Assembly (NCBI GenBank): GCA_025738555.1
Contig: JAOVFP010000001.1
Span: 682,001 to 746,000 of the forward strand
Direction: 5' to 3'
DNA: 64,000 nt
Source of the DNA: Cyathus striatus
Lineage: Eukaryota; Basidiomycota; Agaricomycetes; Agaricales; Nidulariaceae
In this document: piece by piece, positions 1 to 12,339 of the stretch
How positions within the stretch are numbered: the stretch's first letter is position 1
How the letters are laid out: every line of letters begins with the position of its first letter
Notes under the pieces: generated by a model
What the model saw: only the letters and a program-made list of their open reading frames with translations
What the model was told of the DNA's origin: nothing
Database searches by the model: none
Made by a program: the position numbers and the translations under genes

Positions 1-1453
1 CCACATCAATAAATTTGGTATACGTGCTATGTATGCACGTCATATGTGCATGTTTGCATAGTTGAATTTCTTTGTGTAAATAGTCTTTACACCGTAATAA
101 ATACTAAATTTGTGATTTGAGTGTGGATCAAAAAAATTGCATAATGGCTTATGGAAAGTCTACTTACTTCTTTTTCGCTCCTGCCAAGCAGCACCAAATA
201 TGTATCTACATACACACATGTCAACAATTATTTCACGTGCTTAATGTCTTTGTTTATGACAAGTGCGACCTCCTTTGCCCCATTCTCCTTTGAAACTACT
301 TACATTCCCTTCCTTCCTCCTCACCTGGCTGACACGTTCCCAACAGTACATCAATTCCACTCACATATACACCAAAATCGAATCCGAATGGGAGATGCCA
401 ACTAAACAGCCTTTAGCTCATCAATGCATCGACAATATTCCTGAGGGAGACCTGGCATCTGGACGAACTGGGAGGTATTGTCTGCTGACGGTAGGGGAGT
501 TAACAGCGCAGTAGGGTGTGCATATGGGTGGATTCAATATCGTATGTAGATCTTTTTTTAAGCTTCATGGTTTGTTCCTTTACCATCTCCTTCCCTCCTT
601 CGTTCTCTCCTAACCTCTTACTTCCGCTTCCATCGTCTCTGTCCACATCTGCTATTCCTTGCCACGTATTCTATTTTCATTATCATTCACTTGTATTTCG
701 TAACTACGTAACTTACGATCTCCTCATCAGCCACCGCCTCCCACCTCTCACATGCGATCTTCCGCCAGCCGGCACTAGAAACTTTTAGGTTCTCTAGCTT
801 AATGTATGTTTTCTTCTGTTCGACATATGTGGTAGCTGGCTGACATGTTCTATAGTGCTCTACAAGATTTGATATTGCCTTGACCATAGAATTGTGACCA
901 CTTCTACCTCAGCTTTAGATGTGATACGAGCAAATGAGGAGACTACGATACGTTCTTGACTTGCTACGTGCTCGCCATCAAGAACATTGGCCCTTTGACA
1001 GTATGGACGATTCGGAAGGAAGGGGTCGAGATGTTGGGGCTGGGGCGTGCGTAGTTGCTGGAACCAACTGTCATCAATACAGTGGCGCACTCGATGTCTT
1101 CCGCATCGCGTGTCCCTCGCCGCTAGTACGACAGTACCACCAGGCAATCTTCTCTGTCTTGTTTCCTCTACCGTTGCCATCTACCCCTCTTCTTCATGTG
1201 CGTCGTACAATGTATGCAAATCCGCGTTGTTCCATGTTCCTGCTGGCCTGCTTAATATGCACGCGAGAGTGATGCGAGTGCTGTAAGTGTAAGCCGCTGG
1301 TGCCGGACGTGTATACATGCAGGGACGATGTCTGACCGACTTGTTGCTTCGTCACCAACTACATCTCTACCCAGAAACTTTACGCATCAATGATCAATCA
1401 CTACAGACCCTCTCGATTTGAGCGAAAGTTAAACTCCACTTCCTCCCACCCAA
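1..1453. other. No supported gene
   Basis: I see no gene I can support here. Overlapping frames of about 105-112 codons lie on opposite strands between 860 and 1272, but neither has a recognisable motif. Pyrimidine-rich tracts occur around 570-770. Confidence 0.4.
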
Positions 1454-2112
1454 TCACGAAAGCGGGATGTCTTCGAGACTGTCTCTGATTTCGCTTTCAT
1501 GCAATACCGCCTTCTCCTGCTCCCGCTGTGATGGAGGAGGAGCAGGAGGAGGAGAAATAGAAAGCGTATGCAGCAGGGACCTCGACCTGCCCAACTTCGG
1601 AGCAAATAATCTCCACGGCGAAGGTGATATACTGCTTCTCATTCGATTTGTTGGTGTGAGCGGGGACAAGGATGCCCGAATAGACATTGCTGGGGAGGGA
1701 GAGAGGGTGCTGTATGGACTGCTCTGAGTTCATCGACATTCTCCCTTTCTCCCCTTCAGTAGTAGCGGGGCAAAAGAGAGCGCGGGGGATATATCCTTTA
1801 ACATCCCCGTAAGTCGTCCCGGCATCGGAATTGGGTATGCTGCTGTGTCCCCTCCCCGTCCGAATGAGGTGATTTTGGTGGACTTCTCGGCAGTTCCGAA
1901 CCAGAATCCACATCCCAATCTTCATCAATAGTAGAAGGAGTACTATCCATAGAAGGCCGATCCTCCCATGAGCCTGTACTCCCCTTCTTCCTTTCCCCTC
2001 TCCCCTCCACCCCGGCCTTTTCGACTTTATTGTCAAGCTCGTGGAGCGAAGGATCGAAATCGAAATCGTCGTCCCAGTTCTCCGAATCAGATGGTTCTTT
2101 GTACATATTCAT
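1454..2112 (-). CDS. Acidic low-complexity protein fragment, unrecognised
   Basis: Two overlapping minus-strand frames (2112 to 1798 and 2036 to 1497) could be exons of one gene, but no clean splice model emerged. The N-terminal frame is strikingly acidic and tryptophan-spaced (ENWDDDFDFD, then about 50 residues later IDEDWDVDS). It is followed by Ser/Pro-rich sequence with SPPKSP and by proline runs. Such WDDDF patches occur in disordered tails of some fungal septation or mitotic-exit proteins, but that is a weak resemblance and I do not assign a function. The region is more GC-rich than the transposon-dense middle of the window, so it may be a real host gene. The ATG at 2112 follows no obvious promoter, and an upstream exon is possible. 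Confidence 0.3.
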
Positions 2113-3185
2113 CAGTCAGTACAAGGAGAGAAAGAAACAAGGGAGGTAAGAAATACCTTTATCTAAACTATAGCTATTCTCACCGCCTTGACTCTTCTCA
2201 ACAATATCCACTGTTTCATTTTTCTTCTATTTCTTTCTTCTTCGTGTATTTCCTAATTCATCACGATATACATACCTTTCTGTGTCGACGACAACAAGAG
2301 AGTATGTGATGTTAGAAGAAAGGCAAAGGCATTACACGAGTGAGCGAGGAGAGGTAGGGGAAATAAAGGATTAAATCGGAAATGGGTTGATGTGATGCGA
2401 TGTGATCCTAACCGCTAATTCATGGATAGGCTATTGTAAATTACAGAATTTCCATGTAATAGCTCCTAGGAACTATAACATCACTGCAATATGTATCGAA
2501 GCCTGATCATTATTATCGCCTGAATTGTGGTGCAGTGGCGATACGATACAGACGTAGCCTCGTGTAGTACTCAATGGTCACTATGATGTCTAAGGGAAGT
2601 CATCCTTAAGTCATATTTTTAGTTTGACAACATATCCGTTGATTATTTCATCTACTTAATAGCGCTGGACGCTGGATGCTCGTTAACTTGAATAGACTTA
2701 TCTCGCACGACATTCAATGTACCATCCACAGATAGGTGTGCAGTAGCAGTATAGCGCAGATATATAGTCACGTATTTGGAGCTCAAGGTGCGAGGTACTA
2801 TCATCACTATAGTACATCAGATTTGATTTATTCAAGCAATATTTTTAACTTGTATTGCTGCGTATTAGGTGTCTGTCGATGTATTCCTTACCAAGCAGTG
2901 GGTGGTTCTCCGTTATTAATACTTTAAGTATCAGACATCTGGAATTTATCTTCATCTAATGACTCTCGTTAAATCGAATAAATTACTAGTTTAAAAAGAA
3001 AGGAGAAAGACATTGACTAGATAGGATAAGTAAGCCTTATGCTCGCTGTTGAATTTAAGCGACGGTGCGACAGGCCGAGGAGCCGATGTCGGAGCTCAAT
3101 TTCAGTGTGATGCGTGATTTCTCCACAACAATGCCCAAGTTTCACCATAGCGTTCTCCAACTTGAAGCTCTCCCCAACAAGCACC
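2113..3185. other. Intergenic, nothing recognised
   Basis: About 1 kb with only very short open frames. No repeat shared with the rest of the window was noticed. Confidence 0.4.
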
Positions 3186-3443
3186 ATGCCACTATACTCT
3201 CCCTTACCACCTTACCCAAGTAAACTAGTCGACTACTTAACATTGACAGACTCCCAGTTTTACGACCGGGCAGGAAGGGCAATGAAGAGCAGAGACATCA
3301 ACGAAGTAAAAAGAGCAATCCACTCCTTGGAGGAAGACCCAGTGTGGCCGAAGTTCTCGACGTACTCACGAATATCGGCCGTAGCTGGATCCGATGAGAG
3401 AAGCCTTCTCCGGGCCCACCAAATTCGAGACGGAGAAGGATAG
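3186..3443 (+). pseudogene. Truncated member of the LTDAQLYERA gene family
   Basis: The frame from ATG 3186 encodes about 85 residues and contains VDYLTLTDSQFYDRA. This aligns with LDYMTLTDAQLYERA in the gene at 4336-5153 and in the broken copy at 54113-54971. Proline-rich sequence precedes the motif in all three. Homology continues for about 40 residues (a KRAIHSLEEDPVWPKF stretch corresponds to the VDELGKVEARKYFQEL stretch of its neighbour) and then stops. The second exon seen in the other two copies was not found. It sits about 1.1 kb upstream of the intact copy on the same strand, so it looks like a decayed tandem duplicate. The family's function is unknown to me. Confidence 0.45.
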
Positions 3444-4335
3444 CTGGAGAGCGCTTACTAATTGTTTTTCTTGCTAGATCTTGCTAAACGCCCAAATTGG
3501 GGTTGCTTGAGGGAAGAAGCGCGTTGGCGCGAGTTTCAAGGGAGCTGTCCGGCTCCTGTCAATGGCTTTCGATCAAGAAGTATACCGGTACGGGGTTAGA
3601 AGTAGCCAGCCAATAGTGGCTTTGTTTTTCTTTTTTTTCTCCGCTTTTATTTGATTTTACTTACTTTTTTCGTTACTTAATTAAGGGTGTTAGGATTTGC
3701 TGGAGTAGGAAGGTTGGGTTAGGTGCTTTTTGGAGCTGCGATGGAGGCGCTAGGGGACCGCTCTGTGCAGGGGGAGCAGATGCGAATCGCAAATAGTCCT
3801 TAAGCCCTCGGGACTGCGCCCGAAATCACCGAGTCCGGCTTTCCTGTTTTGGTAAATTTTCGACATCTCTCTTTCTTATTGCTTGACAAGGACCCTTAGA
3901 CACGACGTAGAGTAGTGTAGCTAGAGAATTGTGGTCTGTGACGCAAGAGAACGCGTTGCACAGACCATTACTCGTTTGTACTTAAACCCTCTCCCCACTG
4001 AGGGAGGAATTTATCTTTTGCTCACTCGGTATTGTCTTCGGAACCGTGCTTTGAACTGAGATCAACAGTATTATCTCTTATTCTACTCTTCTCGTCTCGT
4101 ATTTCTTACTAGCTAAGTACTTCTCGCATTCGTCCTCTTCATTCCCCCACACTTTGCTCCCGCGACGTATAAACGCGTCGCATTTGTCTCCGCGCGTGGA
4201 TTACATAATCCGTCGAACGCGTTTCTCACGTGGTCTAACGGACCGCATTTCGCTTGCCAGAGCTTCGTTTACTCGTACTCTAACGCACAGGCTCCCGCCA
4301 ACGGACTCCCGTGTCTCCTCCCCTCTTCCACACCA
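3444..4335. other. Intergenic / upstream region
   Basis: No coding sequence is supported. The stretch next to the downstream gene is pyrimidine-rich (about 4080-4150). An AG at 4335-4336 could be a splice acceptor for that gene. Confidence 0.35.
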
Positions 4336-5153
4336 GTGAGCGCAAGGAATCTGTTTCAACAGATAGAGTATGAAGATGCAGAAGACTATTATTTCAAAAA
4401 CCATTCGCAGTTGCAGTCAACATCTTATGCCAACCAAACCGCTACTTCGTCCGTGCCGTGCTCAACGTACAACATTCAGCTTCATGGGAGCTCGGCTGAG
4501 CACGTTCAAGACGGAGAAAACGAACCTCTCACAGACCATCCACTGGAGCCGCCACCCTTCCCAATCATGACACTGGATTACATGACACTGACCGATGCCC
4601 AGTTGTACGAGAGAGCTCCATTGTGTGTCTACTCTCCAAGCGGCCCCAATGCTGTGCGACAAATGGTCGATGAGTTGGGTAAAGTCGAAGCCAGGAAATA
4701 TTTTCAAGAATTAGAGCGTGTGACCGCATCGTGTTACCTTAACCCTAAAACGAAACAAATTGGCGTAAGTTATTTTCCTTTTGTACAACAAGTTGAACTG
4801 CTATCTGACTGTTATGCCAGAGAAAGCCGGCCTCAGGCGAAGAACTCGTTTACGTGGAACTCGAAGACAACGTTACTATTCGCCTTTGGCGTGGGGATAT
4901 AGAAGAAGATAACATGTTCTGCTTGGATTTTGTTTACAGCAACGACCGCTCTCGTTACCGGCGTAAGCCAGTGAACATTAAGCTATATTCGCATGGTCTA
5001 TTAGGCGGAGAAATATTTTCTATCGAACAGGCATTCGATGCATTGGAAAAGAACCTCGTAAAAAATGCACGTGGTTTTGCAGCATGGCAGCAGCTGCCGA
5101 ACATTGATCAAGAATGGGAGACTTTTGTCACGAAAGTCGATAACATCTTGTAA
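4336..5153 (+). CDS. Two-exon gene of unknown function (LTDAQLYERA family)
   Basis: Exon 1 runs to 4764 and exon 2 from 4821 to the TAA at 5151-5153. They are joined by a 56-nt intron with GTAAGT donor and CCAG acceptor, and the frame continues in phase 0. The open frame at 4336 begins with GTG, so the true start is either an upstream exon spliced to the AG at 4335-4336 or the in-frame ATG at 4567. Motifs in order are LDYMTLTDAQLYERAPL, a GKVEARKYFQELE helix-like stretch, then in exon 2 VTIRLWRGDIEEDNMFCLDFVYS and GEIFSIEQAFDALEKN. No signal peptide or membrane segment is visible. A paralogue at 54113-54971 (minus) shares both exons and the intron position but is broken; a shorter one lies at 3186-3443. 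Conservation of the exon structure supports a real gene. I do not recognise the family. Confidence 0.65.
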
Positions 5154-5519
5154 GGCCTTAAGCCTTTACTTTCACTGTAGGTTCTTATCAGATCGTTGTA
5201 AGGTGCAAGCCAGTGTATTGCAATAGTGCCAAAAGGGATTGTAAGGTGTCGACTGCCATATAAGGCATCGTGTTGTGCCCCGTGCAATACAGTGCAGTTT
5301 GAGGCTCTCATAATCTTAAGACCGTCTTTCAATTTCAGTATAATATTATTAAGTTATTCTGAGGCATTGCAGAATTATTGCTAGCTGTAATGTTATTCAT
5401 TTTGATGTATGCGCGTTAGTCCATTGATGAAGGTTAAGGTTTGCTTATCTCGGTTATCATTGATTCTCATATACTTACTCTTGTGTTGTCAGCGATACCC
5501 ATCTTTTACTCTTACTCAA
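5154..5519. other. Downstream spacer, nothing seen
   Basis: The 3' flank of the preceding gene has no supported feature. It could include the 5' end of the Plavaka element whose first exon begins at 5520, but I could not find its terminal inverted repeat. Confidence 0.3.
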
Positions 5520-5837
5520 ATGATGGCTCGCCAGTCCAGGAAATGATCCAAAGCTACAGACATCGTATGTCAATACTGTCATCACCATTTCAAGTCACAA
5601 GGAATACATAACCACCTAATGGTATGTGTGCAGTCACACCACTGTGCAACCAATGTGGTTGCAAGGGAACATCAATTCGAAGATCTTGATATAAATGTGG
5701 ATCATACAGTTCCACATACAGATGATGTAAATAATTCTGGTGAGAACAATACTATTTATTGTTGTATTTCATTTGCATTGCTGAAGATTGTACCAATGAA
5801 GGCCTCAAACCGATGGCAATGGATGTTGATACTGAGA
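5520..5837 (+). pseudogene. Plavaka A transposase, N-terminal zinc-finger exons
   Basis: Two exons (5520-5739 and 5787-5837) are joined by a GTGAGA...GAAG intron. After two adjacent ATGs the frame has a TGA at 5544-5546 (AAA TGA TCC) and then encodes VCQYCHHHFKSQG followed by HNHL. This is a CxxC plus His/Cys finger of the type that opens Plavaka transposases. It is followed by an acidic MDVD stretch, which is also usual there. The rest of the same gene appears as isolated exons at 11827-12339, 13445-14852 and 18618-18868, so the gene has been split by later insertions. The TGA stands where an Arg codon (CGA) could have been. Confidence 0.55.
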
Positions 5838-5927
5838 GTATGTGACGTATGTCGCTTCGCGATGCACATTAAAGGGCAAGCTTGACGAATCCTAGCTTTG
5901 AGTTATATTCATATTACTGTATAAAGA

Positions 5928-7569
5928 AATAGGGCCGGCAAGCGGCACAGCCCACTACCATACACCATATTGCGTGTCCTTGTTCACTCCAGGTATAGTT
6001 GCTTGTATGCGTGATGAAGCTGAATTAGATTGTATCATGGACTCAGTTAGAATAAATACATGATTGTTATTCCACTTTTGCTAGAGACAGACTAGATGGT
6101 ATGTACTTGTAACTTATAATAGATATCAGTGATACAATTACAATAGACCATGCAAATGGACCATGTCATAAATACTAGATTACAAACAATGAACACAACA
6201 CTACGTGAGCAACCACCGGGCTCACCAATATGATAACAAACTGCTCACAACCCGTGCCATACACCATCAAATTTTCTCTTCCTCTTGAAGAATTAACAGA
6301 ATGAGAGCTAGCAGATGTCAATTTTGATTTTTAGATAATAGGAACATGTGGTCAAATTACACTGCCCTTGTTCTCTCACTATCAGATAGACTGCAGGAAA
6401 CAGTCTTCATAACAGCAATCACTTTCTCCAAACACGCTGAAAATGATCCATATACAATCCATATAAGCAATAAATATGTTTTCAGTGCATCCGCAAAACA
6501 AAAACCAATAGATAACTTAGAGAGCTTGAGCCCTTCCATATGTGTTCCTTATACTTCATACACGGTAGTGGAGAGGTTATGATGGAGTGAGGAGAGAGGG
6601 TTGGTGAAAGATGACTATAAGTATTAGGCCCCCTGCAGCAGTGACAAGGTGTCAGTTATGATATCGTGTAGAGAATAGGACGCCCGAGAACATACAGAAT
6701 CTTCCAACTCCTCCTCAGCCCTCTACTTCACTACTTCTATATCATGTTCTTCATTTTTATAACCAAAAATGCGACACTTTTGACATATTCCTTGCTATTT
6801 CAATGTAAGAATTTACAATAGCATCCAACTCTTCCTCATCAACTATGGTACAGGGAGGGGACGACTCTTGGTGTTACTCGTAGCACATGTAGTCATCCAT
6901 GGGGTAAAGAAGAGTGGTTTGAGAGAGACAGAAGTTGGTGGATGCTCATTGCTGCCTTGGGAGAGAAGTAGGAGGGGAGTGCAAATGTGAACAACAATTC
7001 CAACACCCTGCAAGCTTTGTTTTTCTGAAAGGAAACTATCAGCATTCATACCTGCAAAAACATTCAATGCCTTACTACAACACATTCCAGACCCTTGGCG
7101 CAGCTGGGAGTCCAGTTGCTCTGGCGCTATAATGTTCTAAAGGCAATTTGTAAGCCCTACATCGATGCACAATGTCTTTCGGTGCCTTTCTCATTAGTAG
7201 AGCTCTTGGATTAAGTAAGAAAGGGACAAATGTACAGTATTTTGGCGTACATACCGAACCACATGCACATTTTGCTGCCAAGATCCATCTATCCCTGTCT
7301 CGATATTCCATGGCTGATCCATTTAATGGATAGAAACTCTTTCATGTGAAGAATGAACAAAGTATGTATATGAGAAGGGGAATGATGTTGGGAGACTGAC
7401 GAAGACAGTGGATAGTGGTAATGGAGCTCAGTGATCGTCACAAGGATCACAAGAATTCAAAATGACTCCAGCCAATCAGGTTGAGATCTTAAACAAGATC
7501 CTCAAATTACCATATCCGGTGGCCCAAATGTCCCTAATACCCAACTACCTTAAAAGGTAGTGGGAATCA
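5928..7569 (-). mobile_element. Helitron-like non-autonomous element 1
   Basis: The right-hand 115 bp or so (7453-7569) is nearly repeated at 10134-10251, and the left end (AATAGGGCCGGCAAGCGGC at 5928) is repeated at 7965. Read on the minus strand, the element opens with TTCCCACTACCTT followed by an ACTACCTT/AAGGTAGT hairpin. It closes with the hairpin GCCG-CTTGT-CGGC (intact in copy 2, slightly changed here) followed by CCTATT. CCCACTACC also recurs just inside the other end, giving subterminal inverted repeats rather than true TIRs. Hairpin ends, no target duplication and shared termini around unrelated interiors fit a Helitron or Helentron-type element. The terminal CTAT is not the classic CTRR. 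No long frame lies inside. Confidence 0.45.
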
Positions 7570-7648
7570 TAAAATAAAATCGTCGCTTTTTGTGAAAAAT
7601 TTAGCTGAAAATCGTTTAGTGATGAACAGATCCTCAATTTGTCACGCA

Positions 7649-7964
7649 TCACACTGACCCTTGAACGGAGGGTCCAACTGTTAAGTAATTGTCAGATTCT
7701 GAATTAGAGGAATTATCTAAAAGGAGTCCATCAGGATGTAAAAGATAGTTTTTGAAGCAATCTGGGATGGAAGGTAATGGAATGGTAGAAGGAAATAAAA
7801 AATCAGAAAGAGGGTTAAGATTAATATTAGAGGAATTCACCATGACACCATTTGTAGCGTAATGAATACCAGCACAAGATGCACATACCTGTAGTGACAG
7901 AGTAGATTTGCTGGTACTGTTCCTAAAATTTTCAACTAATTTATTTTTCTGTGTATCTGAAAGG
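7649..7964 (-). pseudogene. Helitron N-terminal protein fragment
   Basis: Between the two Helitron-like elements a minus-strand frame encodes about 105 residues. It contains NKLVENFRNSTS, then VCASCAG, then about 40 residues later HPDGLLLD. A CASC motif followed by a (L)LDPxG(V/L) segment is the arrangement I know from the N-terminal part of basidiomycete Helitron helicase proteins, upstream of the replication-initiator domain. Neither the Rep nor the helicase region is present. The frame opens after an intron-like TTTCAG just outside the end of element 2. It is best read as a leftover of an autonomous Helitron gene into or beside which the flanking elements were placed. The assignment rests on pattern memory, not on a search. 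Confidence 0.4.
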
Positions 7965-10251
7965 AATAGGGCCGACAAGCGGCAAAGCCCACTACCAACA
8001 ATTAAACCGGTGATTTAAGTCACTCATGGCAAGATTGACAGATTAATTTATTACTACAAAATATGGAGGGAGTCAGGAGAAGTCTGCATGTTAATTCATT
8101 GGCTTCATGAGAAGGGATGATAATACTTAGCAGAAGGGAGAAAACAGTTCATAAGACAGGGAACTATGCTATTGATGGAGTACATATCACCATTGTATAA
8201 TAACTGAGTGCGAACATAATGTACACAAACCCCAAATCCCCACTATTGTACATACCACTACAATACATACAGAGCAAACCCATGCAAAGATTTTAGGCAC
8301 GAGTATGTTATGATGGTGATAGGATGATGCGGGAAGGTGGTGATATGGACAAATTATTTAGGATATAGAAGCCTGCACGATGAAGGAACAATGTGGTTGT
8401 GAAGTGGTGTGATATATGTATATGATATGTGACACCATAACTCAACGAGACCGAACGAGCGAAAATAATGTTCAAAAGCTTGAAGAGACGAGAAATGACA
8501 GAAATAAGGTAGATAATGAATGTATGAAGGGAGAGGAGTCTGGGATAGGAATAAGAAGATATACGAAGGGAGAAGGAGAACTTGCATTATACCGAATATG
8601 ATAAACCCACTGCCTATAACGCAGCTTGTAGCTTGCTTTGATCTGCATATATACCAGCAGAGTCGCCAGAGCTTTGGGGAGGCAAGTCACTACCCTGTAC
8701 CCTGACTGTAGTGGAAAAAAATGAAATCAGCTCACTCAAAGTTCCAGGTAGCGAGGGTATGGCTGCGTGCTCTGGCTACCTCACGGAGGAGGGAGTCGTT
8801 GTATTCACCATAGGCTGGAATGGAAAATATATCAGTTCAAAAAGAGTCGTAAAAAGTGGAGAATACTCATGAGGGAGGGTAAATGCGGGGTAGGCACCGG
8901 TAATATTTGTGATGGCCTCAAAGATTATGATAGGTGATGGTATCATTTAGTACAGAATGAGTTGTATGTGCCCTCCACCAGCTAGAATTTGTTGTGAACT
9001 AAAATAGCTCATTGTATCAAAGAGTCAGATTAGCATCAGTTATAATAGAGAGACATACATTGGTCCCAGTTCAGATTGTTGAGATGGTTGTTGGCCCAGT
9101 ATAAGACGTGACTTGACGGCCCTTGCCAAATGCCCACTTCAACCTGATGCACTTGGCCTCTTCAGCAGAAGTTAAGTCACATAGATACAACTGTCCAGTG
9201 TCTACATTTGATGTCAGGATAAAAACATCTAACCAAACCCCATCTACGTGTTTGTGACTGTTTAGTGTATGAATAAATTAACGCAGAAGAGAGCACGAAA
9301 AGCAAATACAATAAAAACTATATGTCGCTAAAAATCGAGTTCATGCTAAAGGTTTTGATTTAGTTACCCTCTGTGTTGCATGAGTTCGTTTTCTTGAATG
9401 TCCATAGAAAATTTGATGGACTAGGGAACAGTCGACATAGGATAGAAAGATTGTATAGTCGAGAAAGGTGAATGAGAATCATCCAAGTATGAGCACATTA
9501 TAACTGACTTACCCGATCCAACCGATTCCCTACCTTCTGTCTTACTTTGATGGCTTACAGCTATGAGATAGGCCTTCGATGTTGAACCAGTTTTCCACAT
9601 GAGTAGCTTTGACATTGTCTAAATGCATGACATCAGTTGGCGATTATGCGAGGAGCCGGATCGGAGGGACATGAACTTATCATAAGATTACTGGGGAGAA
9701 CAAGATTATGATCCAACATTTTTGACAAGACCTCCAGTGACCACTTAGTGCTGCAATGTCAATGTCAATTGTTTGCATAGTGTCATAGAGTGTTTTCCCT
9801 GTCTCGGGGTATCCGGTATTGTGAGTATGTGAGGTGGGGGAGGAATCGGGAGGAAAAGACCATCAGGAATGGGAGGATGTGGTTATGGGTGTAGCAATGT
9901 TCACTAGGTTCGTGTTGTGGAAGAGATATGACATCAAAGATATATTGATCTATTAATTCACAAAGGTGGTTCAGTATTCCGAATCAGAGAGGGTTTCTTA
10001 CTCACCTATTCATACTAGGTTAGTGACACAGATGAAGTCTGGGGGGGTGAGGTATGAGACGATGGTGGGGAGGGTAGTGGATGCACTTGTTGGTTCAGGT
10101 GCGAAGAGAGGGGGTGAGAATCACGTCAATGTCACAGGAATTCAGAATGGCCTCCAGCCAATCAGGTTGAGATCTTATCCAAGATCCTCAAATTACCATA
10201 TCTGGTGACCCAAACATCCCTAATACCCAACTACCTTAAAAGGTAGTGGGA
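7965..10251 (-). mobile_element. Helitron-like non-autonomous element 2
   Basis: Same two ends as the element at 5928-7569 and same orientation: AATAGGGCCGACAAGCGGC at the left, and at the right a near copy of the 115-bp end containing CCAACTACCTTAAAAGGTAG. The 2.3-kb interior is unrelated to that of element 1 as far as I can see and has only short frames (for example 8354-8705 and 9421-9615). A 380-bp inverted-repeat element abuts its right end. Shared ends with different interiors are what fragment-capturing Helitrons look like. Confidence 0.45.
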
Positions 10252-10631
10252 ATCAATTCAAATAGTTCAGCAGTCATGCGTCACAGACCCTCCTGATATG
10301 CCGAAATTTGGTGCTTGTCACACGTCATGAAGGCAACTGATGAAAGGTTTAGCAGTCACGAATTTTAAAAATTCTCCAACCTGGGATTGATTCAGTGATT
10401 TCACGGGTTTTTCCTCTAAATTTTCGATTCTGAGCACGTTTAAGATGCATTTACAGCAAAGCTATTGCATAATTTAATGTATCTGTACTAAAATTCTATG
10501 AGATGTAACACACACATTGACATATATGCCGAAAATTTTCGTCTGTCACGCCGTATGTCCCAGGTTGACGAAATTTCCACTTGGTTGGGCCTGTCATGCT
10601 CTTTGAGGGGTGCTGAATCATTCGAATTGAT
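10252..10631. mobile_element. 380-bp element with 21-bp inverted ends
   Basis: Left end ATCAATTCAAATAGTTCAGCA; the reverse complement of the right end is ATCAATTCGAATGATTCAGCA (18 of 21 identical, all mismatches transitions). No coding capacity. It directly abuts the right end of Helitron-like element 2, so no target duplication can be read. Confidence 0.5.
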
Positions 10632-10729
10632 ACAGTATACATACTAAGATAACCTGTTATACCAATATTTTAAATGCCACTATTTCAGCTTGGATTTTGT
10701 TTAAACAACTTTAATGCACTAGCCTCAGT

Positions 10730-11558
10730 CAAAGTTTGAGCTGCAACTTCTGCGTTGCAGCTGCAGGTGGCTGTGTGTTGCCTAAAGCAGTGGACGCACC
10801 TGATTTTGAAAGTCTGACACATTGGAAGTCACACTGCTCATACTCACTCGACCTTAAGAGCAACTCATAAGCTGTACCTTTACATATCCCAATGCATTCC
10901 TTACATTTTAGTATAACCTATATTGTAGAGGCTTATTGGTCTTTTTTTGATATTTATTGTGCATGAATTTCATGAGATATGATTGAAATAATAAATTTAT
11001 GATATGAAGTAATATTTTTGCCACAGTACCATCTACTGTGAGCCATTTCATTGTAATAAATAATCTCAGTTGAAATATAAACATAAAATAAGATACAAAA
11101 TGATGTGTTTCACAGATTGTAACATATGAACTTCATTAGGGTTAATACAATTCAAATAGTATCTTGCTCATCTCAGACCACTTGTTTCACTGATATTTCC
11201 CTAAAATATATCTTATAGGCTTTAAAATTCACTTATTAAATATGTGCCATAATTTTAAGTCTGTGAAATACACTTGATTCCTGTATATTTAATACTGTGC
11301 TGCCAAAACTTGGATAAAACAGTTACAAGATATATAATTTGATTAATTTTTAAATGATCATAACTTCTATGTTAACTCACAGTACAGTACATGAAATTAT
11401 GGTCTACAGAGCTAGAACAACATCATTAACAAGTGAACAAAGAGAAGAATGGTTCATTCTAAAGGGTGTCACAGTATATCACAATTGAAGTCTCAAAAAT
11501 CAGGTGTGTCGACCGCTTTAGGCAACACACAGCCACCTGCAGCTGCAGCTCAACTTTG
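10730..11558. repeat. Long inverted repeat around a 0.7-kb AT-rich core
   Basis: The left arm at about 10730-10812 (CAAAGTTTGAGCTGCA, then GCAGCTGCAGGTGGCTGTGT, then GTTGCCTAAAGC) is found inverted at about 11492-11558. The arms are imperfect and contain PstI/PvuII-type CAGCTGCAG palindromes. The AT-rich core (10813-11491) has no gene. This may be another non-autonomous element, but its outer boundaries are unclear. Confidence 0.45.
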
Positions 11559-11826
11559 CCAATGCAAAGCAGACAAACCCGAGCATGTACGGAAAAGTCT
11601 GAGTGTGTGTGAACACATCCGAATGTAGCTGGAAAATCTGATGAGCACTTCGAACAAATCCAAGTGTGGCAGCAAAATCCATATGTGCATGCACAGCCAC
11701 TACACATTTTCACTCGCCAATGCAGACAAATAGGGGGAGCCAATTAATCAAGATAATGAAACTGAACTACTGACAGTTGACAGTTTTTTTTTTTTTTTCA
11801 TTATATTGGCAACATATTACTTACAG
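11559..11826. other. Spacer with poly-T tract
   Basis: No gene. A run of 14 T at about 11785-11798 precedes a TTACAG acceptor for the next Plavaka exon. Confidence 0.4.
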
Positions 11827-12339
11827 ATTAATTCAGAAGATTTGCAAGAATTTATTGAAATTGAATACCACCCCAGTAGTGGAAAGAGTGCAATTAGAGT
11901 TCCAATTGAAGAATATCAAGGGAGTGAGTCAAGCACAAGTTTTTCAGCTCATATGGCTGAATTATGGAGCGAATCAAAACCATGGCATCCATTCTGCACT
12001 GCACAAGATCTTACATTTGCAGAAAAATGTACAAGGCTTAACTTCAGTACAAATGTTAGTCAGGAGTGGCTTGACTTTATAAAGGAATCAGAGCCTGCCT
12101 ATGGTGTTACATTCTCCTCAGCACCTGAGATGAATTGCTTAATTGAATTAGCAGCAGCTTCTTCAGTAGGGGTATAGGTGTCCTTTATTTAAATAACACA
12201 CCTTACTGACTACAAATTTCAGTTTGATGCAGTAAAATTTACTGTTCCATACAAAACCAAAGCATATCAATATGAGGTTCTTTGATAACCAGTATGGGAT
12301 TGGGTTAAAGAAATTGTTTCCCATCCAGTCATATCTAGA
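11827..12339 (+). pseudogene. Plavaka A transposase, second exon block
   Basis: Exon 11827-12171 encodes KPWHPFCTAQDLTFAE, the Trp-Pro-Phe / FAE signature found near the start of many Plavaka transposases. Exon 12223-12339 encodes PVWDWVKEIVSHPVISR, with adjacent stops TGA and TAA at 12283-12288. The exon is cut at 12339 by a 1,095-bp insertion. On joining 12339 to 13445 the sequence reads SHPVISRHFTWYAEQQ, as expected for the family. Internal stops and the interruption make it non-functional. Confidence 0.65.

Noticed and set aside
1467..1727. Plus-strand frame opposite the acidic gene fragment
   Set aside because: It is a shadow of the minus-strand frame with a GGAGGAGG run and no independent support.
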